Part shown: positions 47,716 through 55,036 of the stretch, in pieces
Position numbering within the stretch: position 1 is the first letter of the stretch
How the letters are laid out: every line of letters begins with the position of its first letter
Origin: Pseudomonas fluorescens
Lineage (GTDB): Bacteria; Pseudomonadota; Gammaproteobacteria; Pseudomonadales; Pseudomonadaceae
Length of the DNA: 64,000 bases
Reading direction: 5' to 3'
Assembly (NCBI RefSeq): GCF_902497775.2
Contig: NZ_OZ024668.1
Coordinates: 4,014,326 to 4,078,325 of the forward strand
Program-made: the position numbers and the translations under genes
The notes under the pieces: generated by a model
The model's input: the letters and a program-made list of their open reading frames with translations, nothing else
Told to the model about the DNA's origin: nothing
The model's database searches: none

Positions 47716-48183
47716 TCAGTCGTCCAGACCTCGGCCGCTCAACAGGCGGCCGACCGACTCCATGGAAAAACCACGGTAAACCAGAAAACGGGTTTGCTGT
47801 GCGCGGCTGCGCGGATCGACAGGCAACTGGCCGGCGAACTTGCGCTGCCAGACATCCAGCAACCGCGCAGACCAGTCCACCCCGCATTCACGCAGGGCCT
47901 GGTCGATATCACCACGGTGCAGCCCGCGCTGCCCCAGCTCCTCACGGATACGCGCAGGGCCATAGCCCGAGCGTGAGCGGTAGCTGATGAAACTTTCGAG
48001 GTAACGGGCTTCACTGAGCAGGCCCTCTTCCGTCAGACGGTCGAGCTCCTGGTCAATCAATTCGGGGGGAGCGCCGCGCTGACGCAACTTGCGCGTCAGC
48101 TCGACTCGACCATGCTCGCGACGTGCGAGCAGGTCCATGGCTGTCCGCCTTACGGCGACGGGGGTATCGAGTACGGCGGACAT
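47716..48183 (-). CDS. recX: recombination regulator RecX
   Basis: A 155-residue helical protein with three-helix repeats typical of RecX ([60 protein letters not shown]). RecX binds RecA filaments and limits their extension. It lies eight bases after recA on the same strand, so it is co-expressed, presumably under LexA control. Confidence 0.95.
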   Translation of the reverse strand: MSAVLDTPVAVRRTAMDLLARREHGRVELTRKLRQRGAPPELIDQELDRLTEEGLLSEARYLESFISYRSRSGYGPARIREELGQRGLHRGDIDQALRECGVDWSARLLDVWQRKFAGQLPVDPRSRAQQTRFLVYRGFSMESVGRLLSGRGLDD

Positions 48184-48191
48184 GGGGGCGA

Positions 48192-49262
48192 TCAGTAACC
48201 GGCTTCAGCGTCGGCCAGATCGTCTTCAGGCTCAGCGGTAACCGCAGCAGCCTTGCCAGCAGCCTCAACGGCACCCGCATTGAGCAGCTTGTCGCGGATC
48301 TGCTTCTCGAGGGTCGCGGCGATTTCCGGGTTCTCCTGGAGGAACTTGGCCGAGTTGGCCTTGCCCTGACCGATCTTGCTGCCCTGGTAGCTGTACCAGG
48401 CACCGGCTTTTTCCAGAAAGCCGTGCAACACGCCGAGGTCGATGATTTCGCCGTTGCGGTAGATGCCCTTGCCGTAAAGGATCTGGAATTCAGCCTGACG
48501 GAATGGCGGTGCCACCTTGTTCTTGACGATCTTGACCCGGGTTTCGCTGCCGACCACTTCGTCGCCTTCCTTCACCGCGCCTGTACGGCGGATGTCGAGA
48601 CGGACCGACGCGTAGAACTTCAGCGCGTTACCACCGGTGGTGGTTTCCGGGCTGCCGAACATCACGCCGATCTTCATGCGGATCTGGTTGATGAAGATCA
48701 CCAGGCAGTTGGCATTCTTGATGTTACCGGTGATTTTACGCAGCGCCTGGGACATCAGACGAGCCTGCAGGCCCACGTGCATGTCGCCCATTTCGCCTTC
48801 GATCTCGGCCTTGGGTACCAGGGCTGCCACGGAGTCGACGATGATCACGTCAACAGCGTTGGAGCGCACCAGCATGTCGGTGATTTCCAGGGCCTGTTCG
48901 CCGGTGTCCGGCTGCGAGACCAGCAGGTCGTCGACGTTGACGCCCAGCTTGCCGGCGTATTCCGGGTCCAGGGCGTGCTCGGCGTCGACGAAGGCACAGG
49001 TAGCGCCAGCTTTCTGTGCCTGGGCAATCACCGACAGGGTCAGGGTGGTTTTACCGGACGACTCAGGGCCGTAGATTTCGACGATACGACCTTTTGGCAG
49101 ACCGCCAATGCCCAGGGCAATGTCCAGGCCCAGGGAGCCGGTGGAAATGGCCGGAATCGCCTGGCGCTCGTGATCGCCCATGCGCATGACCGCGCCTTTA
49201 CCGAATTGACGCTCGATTTGCCCCAGGGCCGCAGCCAAGGCGCGCTTCTTGTTGTCGTCCAT
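48192..49262 (-). CDS. recA: recombinase RecA
   Basis: A 356-residue strand-exchange ATPase. Walker [11 protein letters not shown] (about 66-75), [19 protein letters not shown], and loop L2 [20 protein letters not shown]. The C-terminal acidic tail [13 protein letters not shown] is typical. The ATG at 49262 has AGGAC upstream; an upstream extension of the frame is not protein-like. It is the SOS coprotease for LexA and for CI-like phage and tailocin repressors, which is relevant to the tailocin next door. Confidence 0.98.
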   Translation of the reverse strand: MDDNKKRALAAALGQIERQFGKGAVMRMGDHERQAIPAISTGSLGLDIALGIGGLPKGRIVEIYGPESSGKTTLTLSVIAQAQKAGATCAFVDAEHALDPEYAGKLGVNVDDLLVSQPDTGEQALEITDMLVRSNAVDVIIVDSVAALVPKAEIEGEMGDMHVGLQARLMSQALRKITGNIKNANCLVIFINQIRMKIGVMFGSPETTTGGNALKFYASVRLDIRRTGAVKEGDEVVGSETRVKIVKNKVAPPFRQAEFQILYGKGIYRNGEIIDLGVLHGFLEKAGAWYSYQGSKIGQGKANSAKFLQENPEIAATLEKQIRDKLLNAGAVEAAGKAAAVTAEPEDDLADAEAGY

Positions 49263-49304
49263 TGAAGTCCTCACGTAATCGATAGGGCCTGACGGCCAGA
49301 ACAC

Positions 49305-49320
49305 CTGTATAAGTAGCCAG
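49305..49320 (-). promoter_or_regulatory. LexA (SOS) box of recA
   Basis: CTGTATAAGTAGCCAG fits CTG-N10-CAG with an AT-rich left half, 43 bases before the recA ATG. Binding of LexA here would place recA-recX under SOS control. Confidence 0.75.
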
Positions 49321-49365
49321 TATTATTCCACAGGGTTTTCTTCCCGCCTACCCCCGATGTGCGAT

Positions 49366-49848
49366 TTACTCTGCACCAAGCTGTAACAAGCCCTCTAGCG
49401 CGGCGATTACCGTTTGTCGGCGAACCGCGTCACGGTCGCCGTCGAAGTGCCTGCGCTCGCTGCTGACATCGCTGCCATCGGCCCAGGCCAGCCATACCGT
49501 ACCCACCGGTTTCGTCGGCGAGCCGCCATCAGGCCCGGCCACGCCGCTGACCGCCACGGCAAAACGCGCGCCACTGGCGGCCTGGGCGCCACGGACCATG
49601 GCCTCGACCACTTCCTGGCTGACCGCCCCCACTTGCGCGAACAGCGCCTCGGGCACCGCCAGCTGGCGGGTCTTCTGGCTGTTGGAATAGGTCACGTAGC
49701 CGGCTTCGAACCAGGCCGAACTGCCCGGGATGCGGGTAATGGCCTCGGCGATGCCGCCACCGGTGCAGGATTCGGCGGTGCTCACCTGGGCCTTGAAACG
49801 GCGCAGATGTTCCCCCAGGCGGGCGGACAACGCAGTGATCGGGTCCAT
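49366..49848 (-). CDS. CinA C-terminal domain protein (nicotinamide-nucleotide amidase PncC)
   Basis: A 160-residue stand-alone CinA-C domain that deamidates NMN in pyridine-nucleotide recycling. Motifs are VSTAESCTGGGIAEAITRIP (about 22-41), YVTYSNSQKTRQLAV, and VSGVAGPDGGSPTKPVGTVW (about 105-124). The ATG at 49848 follows AAGGAGC; the open frame continues far upstream but that part overlaps the immunity gene in another frame. It lies between recA and the bacteriocin-tailocin cluster, the classic cinA border of Pseudomonas tailocin loci. Confidence 0.93.
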   Translation of the reverse strand: MDPITALSARLGEHLRRFKAQVSTAESCTGGGIAEAITRIPGSSAWFEAGYVTYSNSQKTRQLAVPEALFAQVGAVSQEVVEAMVRGAQAASGARFAVAVSGVAGPDGGSPTKPVGTVWLAWADGSDVSSERRHFDGDRDAVRRQTVIAALEGLLQLGAE

Positions 49849-49862
49849 GCCAAGCTCCTTGT

Positions 49863-50435
49863 TCAGTGCCGATGCTTGCGCCGCGCCAGTACCTCGCGCG
49901 GGAAGCGAAACAGCAGGTTGTAACTGAAAAATGTCATCACGTAGAACGCCAGCAGTGACAGCATCGCGACAAACGGAAACAACACCACGCTCAACCCGAA
50001 AAAGCGAAACTTCCTCGAGTGAGTGGCAAAGTCGGTGAAGGTAAAATAGTTCTGGTAGATCAGAAAAGCATCCAGCAGCACACAGCCCAGGGCGATCAAG
50101 GCATATTTTCCGGGCGAGACCTGGGGAGGCGCCGACGGCTGCAGCCGCGATCGCCTCATGATACCTACCGTGATCCACAAGGAAAAAACCGGAGCCGCCA
50201 CGGCAATGTAATTGCCGATGGCCTTGGCCGTCAGCGGGAACAGCGACGACCAAACCCCCACCTGGCCGAACAGGCAGCCATCGAGAAATCGGTCAAGCTC
50301 GAAGTAGAAGCCCTCATGTGCCTCGGCAGGTACCCGCCAGGCCAGCAGCAGGATCGGTATCAGGCTGAAGGCAACCAGCAGATAGGGGATATGCAGGTAG
50401 GCACGCTGCTGCTCGTTCCCTTTCAGCCTATTCAT
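49863..50435 (-). CDS. pore-forming bacteriocin immunity protein
   Basis: A 190-residue membrane protein with about four hydrophobic segments (YLLVAFSLIPILLLAWRV; AIGNYIAVAAPVFSLWITVG; YALIALGCVLLDAFLIYQNY; VVLFPFVAMLSLLAFYVMTF) and basic ends. Immunity proteins against pore-forming colicins are such inner-membrane proteins that block the pore's hydrophobic hairpin. The role is inferred from its place directly after the bacteriocin gene (27-base gap, same strand) and from topology. It sits just before cinA. Confidence 0.82.
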   Translation of the reverse strand: MNRLKGNEQQRAYLHIPYLLVAFSLIPILLLAWRVPAEAHEGFYFELDRFLDGCLFGQVGVWSSLFPLTAKAIGNYIAVAAPVFSLWITVGIMRRSRLQPSAPPQVSPGKYALIALGCVLLDAFLIYQNYFTFTDFATHSRKFRFFGLSVVLFPFVAMLSLLAFYVMTFFSYNLLFRFPREVLARRKHRH

Positions 50436-50462
50436 CCTTCAATCCGCCCCTACATTTGTTCG

Positions 50463-51770
50463 TCAGGGTGCTACGGCATTGAGCACCATCTGGTTGAATG
50501 ACTCCATCGCTTGCGCATCGATATAGGACGACACGGCAGCCAGAATCACCCCGGTGGCAATGATACCCGCACCCGCGGCCAAACCGGGAGCCAGCACCAG
50601 CGCCAGGCCAGCACCCAGCACAGCGCCAGCGGCGGCCCCCACCAGGGTGCTCACGGCGACGCTTTGAAGCTCGAGAAAAAACGGCTTCCATTCGCCGCTG
50701 CTGAAACCGTCTGCCGCCTTCTGCGCCAGCGTCGTTGCCTGGATCACTTTACCCGTTACACCAAACGCCTTGCCCAAGCGCTGAGCGTTGTCGGCATAGG
50801 TTGCCACATCCAGTGCATTGAGGGCCTGGGCAATGGCAGCGGTGTCCTTCTGGTTCATCTTGAAACCCGGGTTGCGCGTGAGTTTTTCAAACGCCTGCAT
50901 AGCTTGGTCGTAGCTTTTGACCGTCTTGCCAGCGATACCCTGCTTCAACTCATCTGCAGCCTTGCCCATCTGCGTACCGAAACGGCTGGAGACTTCCTTG
51001 CCGACATCACTGGCGAAAGTCAGTGCGCTTTTGTACGCCTCTTGCTCGGCTACTTCGCGCGCTTGTGCCTGCAGTTTGTCGAGTTTCTCCTGCAGCATCG
51101 CGTTGGCACTCAGGTCAACGTGCAGGCTCAGGCCTGCGCTGAGCACGTCCAGTACCTGGTCAATGGCAGGTGGGATCTGTTCGTCGTCGAGGGTTTTCAG
51201 ATCAGCGACCATCTTGTCGATGTTGCGCTCGAGCAGCTCGCTGCCGGGTGATGTGGACAGGCGCAAGCGGTTGAATTTGATCAGCTCATCGCGTTTGGCC
51301 ATCATCCCTTTCAGCGCACCGATGGAGCGTTCGAGCTTTTGCGCCTGACTCAGGGCTGCATCACTGCCAGCAGCGGCTTCAGCGGCTTTTTGCTCGGCGT
51401 CCAGGGTTTCCGGCAGGCTGCGCTCCTTGCGCACGAAACTGTCGCGAACTTCGTCGCGCACCTCGAGGATCTGGTACGGAAGAATGCCCCAGACCCCAAT
51501 GCCAAGGTCGTAGTAGGCGTCGATACTGGGCCAGCCGTCCCCAGACAACACCGATTCGACGATAGTGGCATTGAACACTACCGCGCCATTGAACGCCGGA
51601 CCGCCGGTTTTGCTGACGCCATCGATCGATACCGAAACGGAACCGACCACGCTGCTGATGTCACCGCTACCCCAGAAACCACCGAGTATCCCACCACTAC
51701 CGGCACCACTGCCGTTACCGCTGTTGCCTGGTGGGATGCCGCGATCGACAACAATATTTTTTTCACCCAT
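50463..51770 (-). CDS. pore-forming colicin-like bacteriocin
   Basis: A 435-residue protein laid out like a group A pore-forming colicin. Residues 1-40 are Gly/Ser-rich (GNSGNGSGAGSGGILGGFWG), like the translocation segment of Tol-dependent colicins. A long charged helical part (about 110-340) follows. The C-terminal pore domain has SGEWKPFFLELQ, close to the channel-forming colicin signature (T-x2-W-x-P-three hydrophobics), then a long hydrophobic hairpin (about 371-417: GAGLALVLAPGLAAGAGIIA). The pore domain is clear; receptor and import route are inference. AAGGAC precedes the ATG. It follows the lysis cassette of the tail cluster. Confidence 0.88.
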   Translation of the reverse strand: MGEKNIVVDRGIPPGNSGNGSGAGSGGILGGFWGSGDISSVVGSVSVSIDGVSKTGGPAFNGAVVFNATIVESVLSGDGWPSIDAYYDLGIGVWGILPYQILEVRDEVRDSFVRKERSLPETLDAEQKAAEAAAGSDAALSQAQKLERSIGALKGMMAKRDELIKFNRLRLSTSPGSELLERNIDKMVADLKTLDDEQIPPAIDQVLDVLSAGLSLHVDLSANAMLQEKLDKLQAQAREVAEQEAYKSALTFASDVGKEVSSRFGTQMGKAADELKQGIAGKTVKSYDQAMQAFEKLTRNPGFKMNQKDTAAIAQALNALDVATYADNAQRLGKAFGVTGKVIQATTLAQKAADGFSSGEWKPFFLELQSVAVSTLVGAAAGAVLGAGLALVLAPGLAAGAGIIATGVILAAVSSYIDAQAMESFNQMVLNAVAP

Positions 51771-51813
51771 TACAAAGTCCTTTTCGTTGAAACGTCATAA
51801 AACAAATGTGCGC

Positions 51814-52317
51814 TCAGCGCACCTGCCCGCGCACGTAGGCCTGGCAAGCACGCAAGGCGATCAGTCCGCGATCACCGTCGTCGGTGATGGCGATAATTCG
51901 TTGAGCATGCGCCGGGTCAAGTCGGGCGCGTACGGGGTCATGATCCACGCTGCCGGCGCCGGGGGCGCCAGGCAGACCGGGACAACCGGCCGCGTCGCGC
52001 TCGACCAGGACTGACAGCCGCAGGTCAGCAGTAGCCAGGCGATCACGCAGGCGTGCCTGAGTCTGTTGGACATCGAGTAGCTCCTGATAATGTTGTTGCT
52101 CACTGATCTGGAGCCGCAGCACCAGCCCCTGGTGTTGCAGGCGTTCGGCGACCAGTTGCGCGGCAGCGGATTCAGCCTGGGCTTGCCACTCTTGCTCATG
52201 CTGCGCCGATTGCTCCGCCAACTGCCGCCCCATGCGCCAGCCCTGGACCTGCCAGGTCAGCGCACAGGCCAGCAGCGTCAACAGCAAAAACGCCCCAAGC
52301 TGCACACGGCTCAACAC
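51814..52317 (-). CDS. inner-membrane spanin Rz
   Basis: A 167-residue i-spanin. One N-terminal membrane helix (LGAFLLLTLLACALTWQVQG) is followed by a periplasmic coiled-coil-rich region (LAEQSAQHEQEWQAQAESAA; AQLVAERLQHQGLVLRLQIS). Rz joins Rz1 to fuse inner and outer membranes in the last step of lysis. It overlaps the endolysin end by seven bases and contains a whole Rz1 gene in another frame. Confidence 0.88.
   Translation of the reverse strand: MLSRVQLGAFLLLTLLACALTWQVQGWRMGRQLAEQSAQHEQEWQAQAESAAAQLVAERLQHQGLVLRLQISEQQHYQELLDVQQTQARLRDRLATADLRLSVLVERDAAGCPGLPGAPGAGSVDHDPVRARLDPAHAQRIIAITDDGDRGLIALRACQAYVRGQVR
51861..52073 (-). CDS. outer-membrane spanin Rz1, nested inside Rz
   Basis: A 70-residue lipoprotein encoded wholly inside Rz in a different frame. 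The signal peptide ends in the lipobox WLLLTCGC (Cys about 20), and a Pro-rich mature part follows (VVPVCLAPPAPAAWIMTPYA). This is the classical nested o-spanin design. The ATG at 52073 has GGAGCT upstream. A longer frame to 52199 is open but lacks the signal context. Confidence 0.85.
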   Translation of the reverse strand: MSNRLRHACVIAWLLLTCGCQSWSSATRPVVPVCLAPPAPAAWIMTPYAPDLTRRMLNELSPSPTTVIAD

Positions 52318-52856
52318 AGCACCTCACGGGCTCGCGCCCAGAGATTCAGACGATCCTCCAGGCCATTGAGCCCGCCATTGATATGCCGGGTGATACGGTT
52401 GAACTCGCCGCGGTCAGCCAGTTGATTGAGGCCGCGCGAGTGCCAGAACCAGGCCGCCGACTCGGCTGCCCATTGCGGCTTCTCGAGCAATTGCGGCTGC
52501 TTGAGCAGGCGCTCGTCGCCAAACAGAGCCATGCTGCAGGCCCGGTAGTTGTTGCGCCCGGTGACCTGGATCAGGCCGCGGCCGCAATACAGCTGGCCGT
52601 CGCCGTCAGCCTCCGGGGTATTGCCCAGGCGCAGGGCCAGGGTGCCGGTGTCATAGCGCGCCAGGTAGCGGTCGTTGCCCAGCTCTTTTACATAGCGCAA
52701 CTGGCCGGACTCATGGCCGACCTGGGCGAGAAAAGCCGCCTTGCGCCGTGGGGTATCGATATCCCAACGGGCCATGGCGAGGTTCAAGGCAGGTAGAAAA
52801 ACGCCCGCATTCAGGCGGGCGTTGGGGAACACGGCAGCAAGTTGCTCCAGCGTCAT
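52311..52856 (-). CDS. endolysin, glycoside hydrolase family 19
   Basis: A 181-residue cell-wall hydrolase of the GH19 lysozyme/chitinase fold. The first catalytic Glu is in FLAQVGHESGQLRYV, and LYCGRGLIQVTGRNNYRACS (about 91-110) and AAWFWHSRGLNQLAD are family hallmarks. It has no signal peptide, so it needs a holin, which would lie outside this window. R-pyocin clusters carry the same type of endolysin after gene D, as here. GAGGA lies eight bases before the ATG. Confidence 0.93.
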   Translation of the reverse strand: MTLEQLAAVFPNARLNAGVFLPALNLAMARWDIDTPRRKAAFLAQVGHESGQLRYVKELGNDRYLARYDTGTLALRLGNTPEADGDGQLYCGRGLIQVTGRNNYRACSMALFGDERLLKQPQLLEKPQWAAESAAWFWHSRGLNQLADRGEFNRITRHINGGLNGLEDRLNLWARAREVLC

Positions 52857-52879
52857 GTAGGGTTCCTCATCCTTGGGGT

Positions 52880-53932
52880 TCAAAGGGGCTGCAACTGGAC
52901 CGTGCGCAGCCCCGGCCGGTTCTTGGCTTGCTTGCCCTTGGCCTTGGCTTTGCCTTTGTTGCCGCCGTTGCAGTCGACCGAGGTTGCCCAGCCACTGGAA
53001 CTGAAGGTGTGTTCGACCGACTCGATCAGGTACTCGCCGTCCAGCCCCTCCTTGAAGCCCTGGGTCAGGATCAGGCGCTCGGCAAACAGGTCGGTGCGTC
53101 CGGCCATTTCCAGCCGCACATTGGCAGTGCTGCGGTTGAACGCCGCCAGGCGCGCCTTGGCAGCCTGTTCGGCGGCAGGTTTGTTGGGATAGAGATGGCG
53201 GTCGCTATGCACGGGCTGCAGCCCGGCGGGCGAGGCATCATTGCCCAGCTCGACAGTCCTCAGCTCGCCACTTTTGGGGTCCTGATGCCGGGTCTGCACG
53301 GCCTTGTGCGTGCCCTTGTCCGCCAAGCGAATCTGCCAGCGACTCACATCGCGACGGTGGATGGTAACGACGCCCAGGGTTTGCCCGCTGGCGCTCTTCC
53401 CGGCCTGACGCGACAGCACCAGCAACTTGCCGTCGCCGATCTTGGCCGTGCAATCGTACTGCCTTGCCAGGCGGGTGATGAAGTTGAAGTCCGACTCGTT
53501 GAGCTGATCCACCCTTGGCACCCGAGTGCTCACTGGGCAAACCGGCTGCCAGCCATTGCGCGCGGCAACGTCACGCACGATCTGCTGCAGCGGCACATCC
53601 TCCCAGCTACCGCTGCGGATGCTCTTGCCGGTACCGCGCATGTCGCTGGCCTTGCCACGAATGACAATACTGTCAGGGGGGCCGGACAGCTCGATCTCAT
53701 CCACCGTATAGCGCCCCAGGCGCGTCAATACCTGGCCCGCATAGCCCAGGTGCACTTCGATCATTGCCCCCCTTGCCGGCAGCGTCACCGCGCCATCGCG
53801 GTCGTCAATGCGCAGCTCGAACTCGTCGGACTCCATTCCAGGCTTGTCCGAGGTACGCAAGGACAGCAAGCGGTCGTTGATCAGCTCGGTGATGTCCTTG
53901 CCATCGGCAACAAGACGAAACACTGGCTGCAT
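52880..53932 (-). CDS. tail hub protein, late control D (gpD)
   Basis: A 350-residue P2 gpD-family protein, the hub at the tail base that links to the tape measure and spike. Signature segments are FRLVADGKDITELINDRLLS at the N-terminus, VEHTFSSSGWATSVDC, and the Lys-rich tail. The ribosome site is GGAGAC. A hairpin (53955-53975) sits between gene X and this gene. Confidence 0.92.
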   Translation of the reverse strand: MQPVFRLVADGKDITELINDRLLSLRTSDKPGMESDEFELRIDDRDGAVTLPARGAMIEVHLGYAGQVLTRLGRYTVDEIELSGPPDSIVIRGKASDMRGTGKSIRSGSWEDVPLQQIVRDVAARNGWQPVCPVSTRVPRVDQLNESDFNFITRLARQYDCTAKIGDGKLLVLSRQAGKSASGQTLGVVTIHRRDVSRWQIRLADKGTHKAVQTRHQDPKSGELRTVELGNDASPAGLQPVHSDRHLYPNKPAAEQAAKARLAAFNRSTANVRLEMAGRTDLFAERLILTQGFKEGLDGEYLIESVEHTFSSSGWATSVDCNGGNKGKAKAKGKQAKNRPGLRTVQLQPL

Positions 53933-53954
53933 GGTTCAGTCTCCAGAAATGAAT

Positions 53955-53975
53955 GACCCCGCACGCGGCGGGGTC
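53955..53975 (-). terminator. intergenic hairpin between X and D
   Basis: GACCCCGC and GCGGGGTC with a five-base loop. There is no clear T run, so it may tune expression or mRNA ends rather than end transcription. Confidence 0.45.
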
Positions 53976-54000
53976 TGGTGATAACGGTTATCGACAAGCG

Positions 54001-54207
54001 TCAATCCCACAGCTGCACCGTAGCGTCGCTCGCCGCAGGCAGCTCCGGCAGCAGGATCTGTACCCCGACACGAAACGGCTGGATCTGCTCGGCCAGGCCC
54101 TGGTTGGCGGCCAGCACGGCCTCGACAGTGCCGTTCAGGTGGCCGTAGTAGTGTTGACACAAGGTGTCGAGCACATCGCCTTCAGCGGTTCTGCAGGTCG
54201 TCGCCAT
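54001..54207 (-). CDS. tail protein X (LysM-like)
   Basis: A 68-residue P2 gpX-family protein with the LysM-like core GDVLDTLCQHYYGHLNGTVE and VGVQILLPELP. It helps complete the tail. Its start overlaps the U gene end by 26 bases. Confidence 0.9.
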   Translation of the reverse strand: MATTCRTAEGDVLDTLCQHYYGHLNGTVEAVLAANQGLAEQIQPFRVGVQILLPELPAASDATVQLWD

Positions 54208-55027
54208 AGCTCACAAACTCCAGTGAGAAACCTTGTTTTCGCGGAATACCGCCAGCAAGCAGATTGCTCTGGTCTTCATCGACGCCCGTCAGGCACCAGG
54301 TGCCCAGGACCTCACCGTAACCGCTGGTGAGGGTTAGCGGCTGCAATTGCCGGCCGATACTGCGCAGCGCCTGCAACTGGCCGAGCCCGCCCTTGAAGCC
54401 TGGGAAGATCGCCCCTTTGATGCTGATTTTCTCGTCACCCAAGCCCACTGCTTGTTGGGCGGTGCTGCGCGTCAGACGCTCCTGCCCGGCCCAGCGAAAG
54501 CTGCTCTGGCGGCGCAGTTCATCGAACGCGGCGGTGTCGAGGTTGAAGTAGTAAGCGGGCGATTCGGGCTTGAGTGGTTGCACAATCAGCAAATGTGGAA
54601 ACGGCTTGACCGCTTCTGCCGCCGGCGTCACTTCGGGGGCGAAGCTGCTGGTCGGCAGGATATTGGCCAGGGACGGGCTGATCTTGCCCGCCACCCGGTT
54701 GATCGCGGCGCTGACCCGGCCTATCTGGGTCTTCACCGTGGCGACGCCGTCACGCACCTGCGCCACCACCGCCACGGCCCGGTCGTATTTTGCCAACGCC
54801 TGGTCGACAGTGGCCTGGGCCTTATTGATAGCGCGCAGACTGCGCTGCAGCTTCGCACCAATGGCGGGCCCGACAAAGGGTAGCGTCTCGAGCTCGGCGG
54901 CGGCACCGATGAATTCGGCGGCGGCCTCCTTGACCGGCGCCAGCATTCCGTCCGCGCTGCGCCGCCCTGCTTCGCCTGCTGCCACCAGGGCGCCAAGCCC
55001 GGATTGCAACTGGTCCATGTAGGTCAT
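54182..55027 (-). CDS. tail protein U-like (tail terminator/completion)
   Basis: A 281-residue protein whose C-terminal ~120 residues match P2 gpU (GLGDEKISIKGAIFPGFKGG; LTLTSGYGEVLGTWCLTG; KQGFSLEFVSYGDD). The N-terminal part is Ala-rich helical sequence, longer than P2 gpU. The ribosome site is a full AGGAGG, four bases before the ATG. It lies between tape measure and X. Confidence 0.85.
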   Translation of the reverse strand: MTYMDQLQSGLGALVAAGEAGRRSADGMLAPVKEAAAEFIGAAAELETLPFVGPAIGAKLQRSLRAINKAQATVDQALAKYDRAVAVVAQVRDGVATVKTQIGRVSAAINRVAGKISPSLANILPTSSFAPEVTPAAEAVKPFPHLLIVQPLKPESPAYYFNLDTAAFDELRRQSSFRWAGQERLTRSTAQQAVGLGDEKISIKGAIFPGFKGGLGQLQALRSIGRQLQPLTLTSGYGEVLGTWCLTGVDEDQSNLLAGGIPRKQGFSLEFVSYGDDLQNR

Positions 55028-55036
55028 GGCACCTCC

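Noticed and set aside
48123..49265. 380-codon plus-strand frame across recA
   Set aside because: It is the antisense shadow of recA.
52811..52824. GCCCGC/GCGGGC hairpin near the endolysin start
   Set aside because: It lies inside the coding region, has no T run and is expected by chance in GC-rich sequence.
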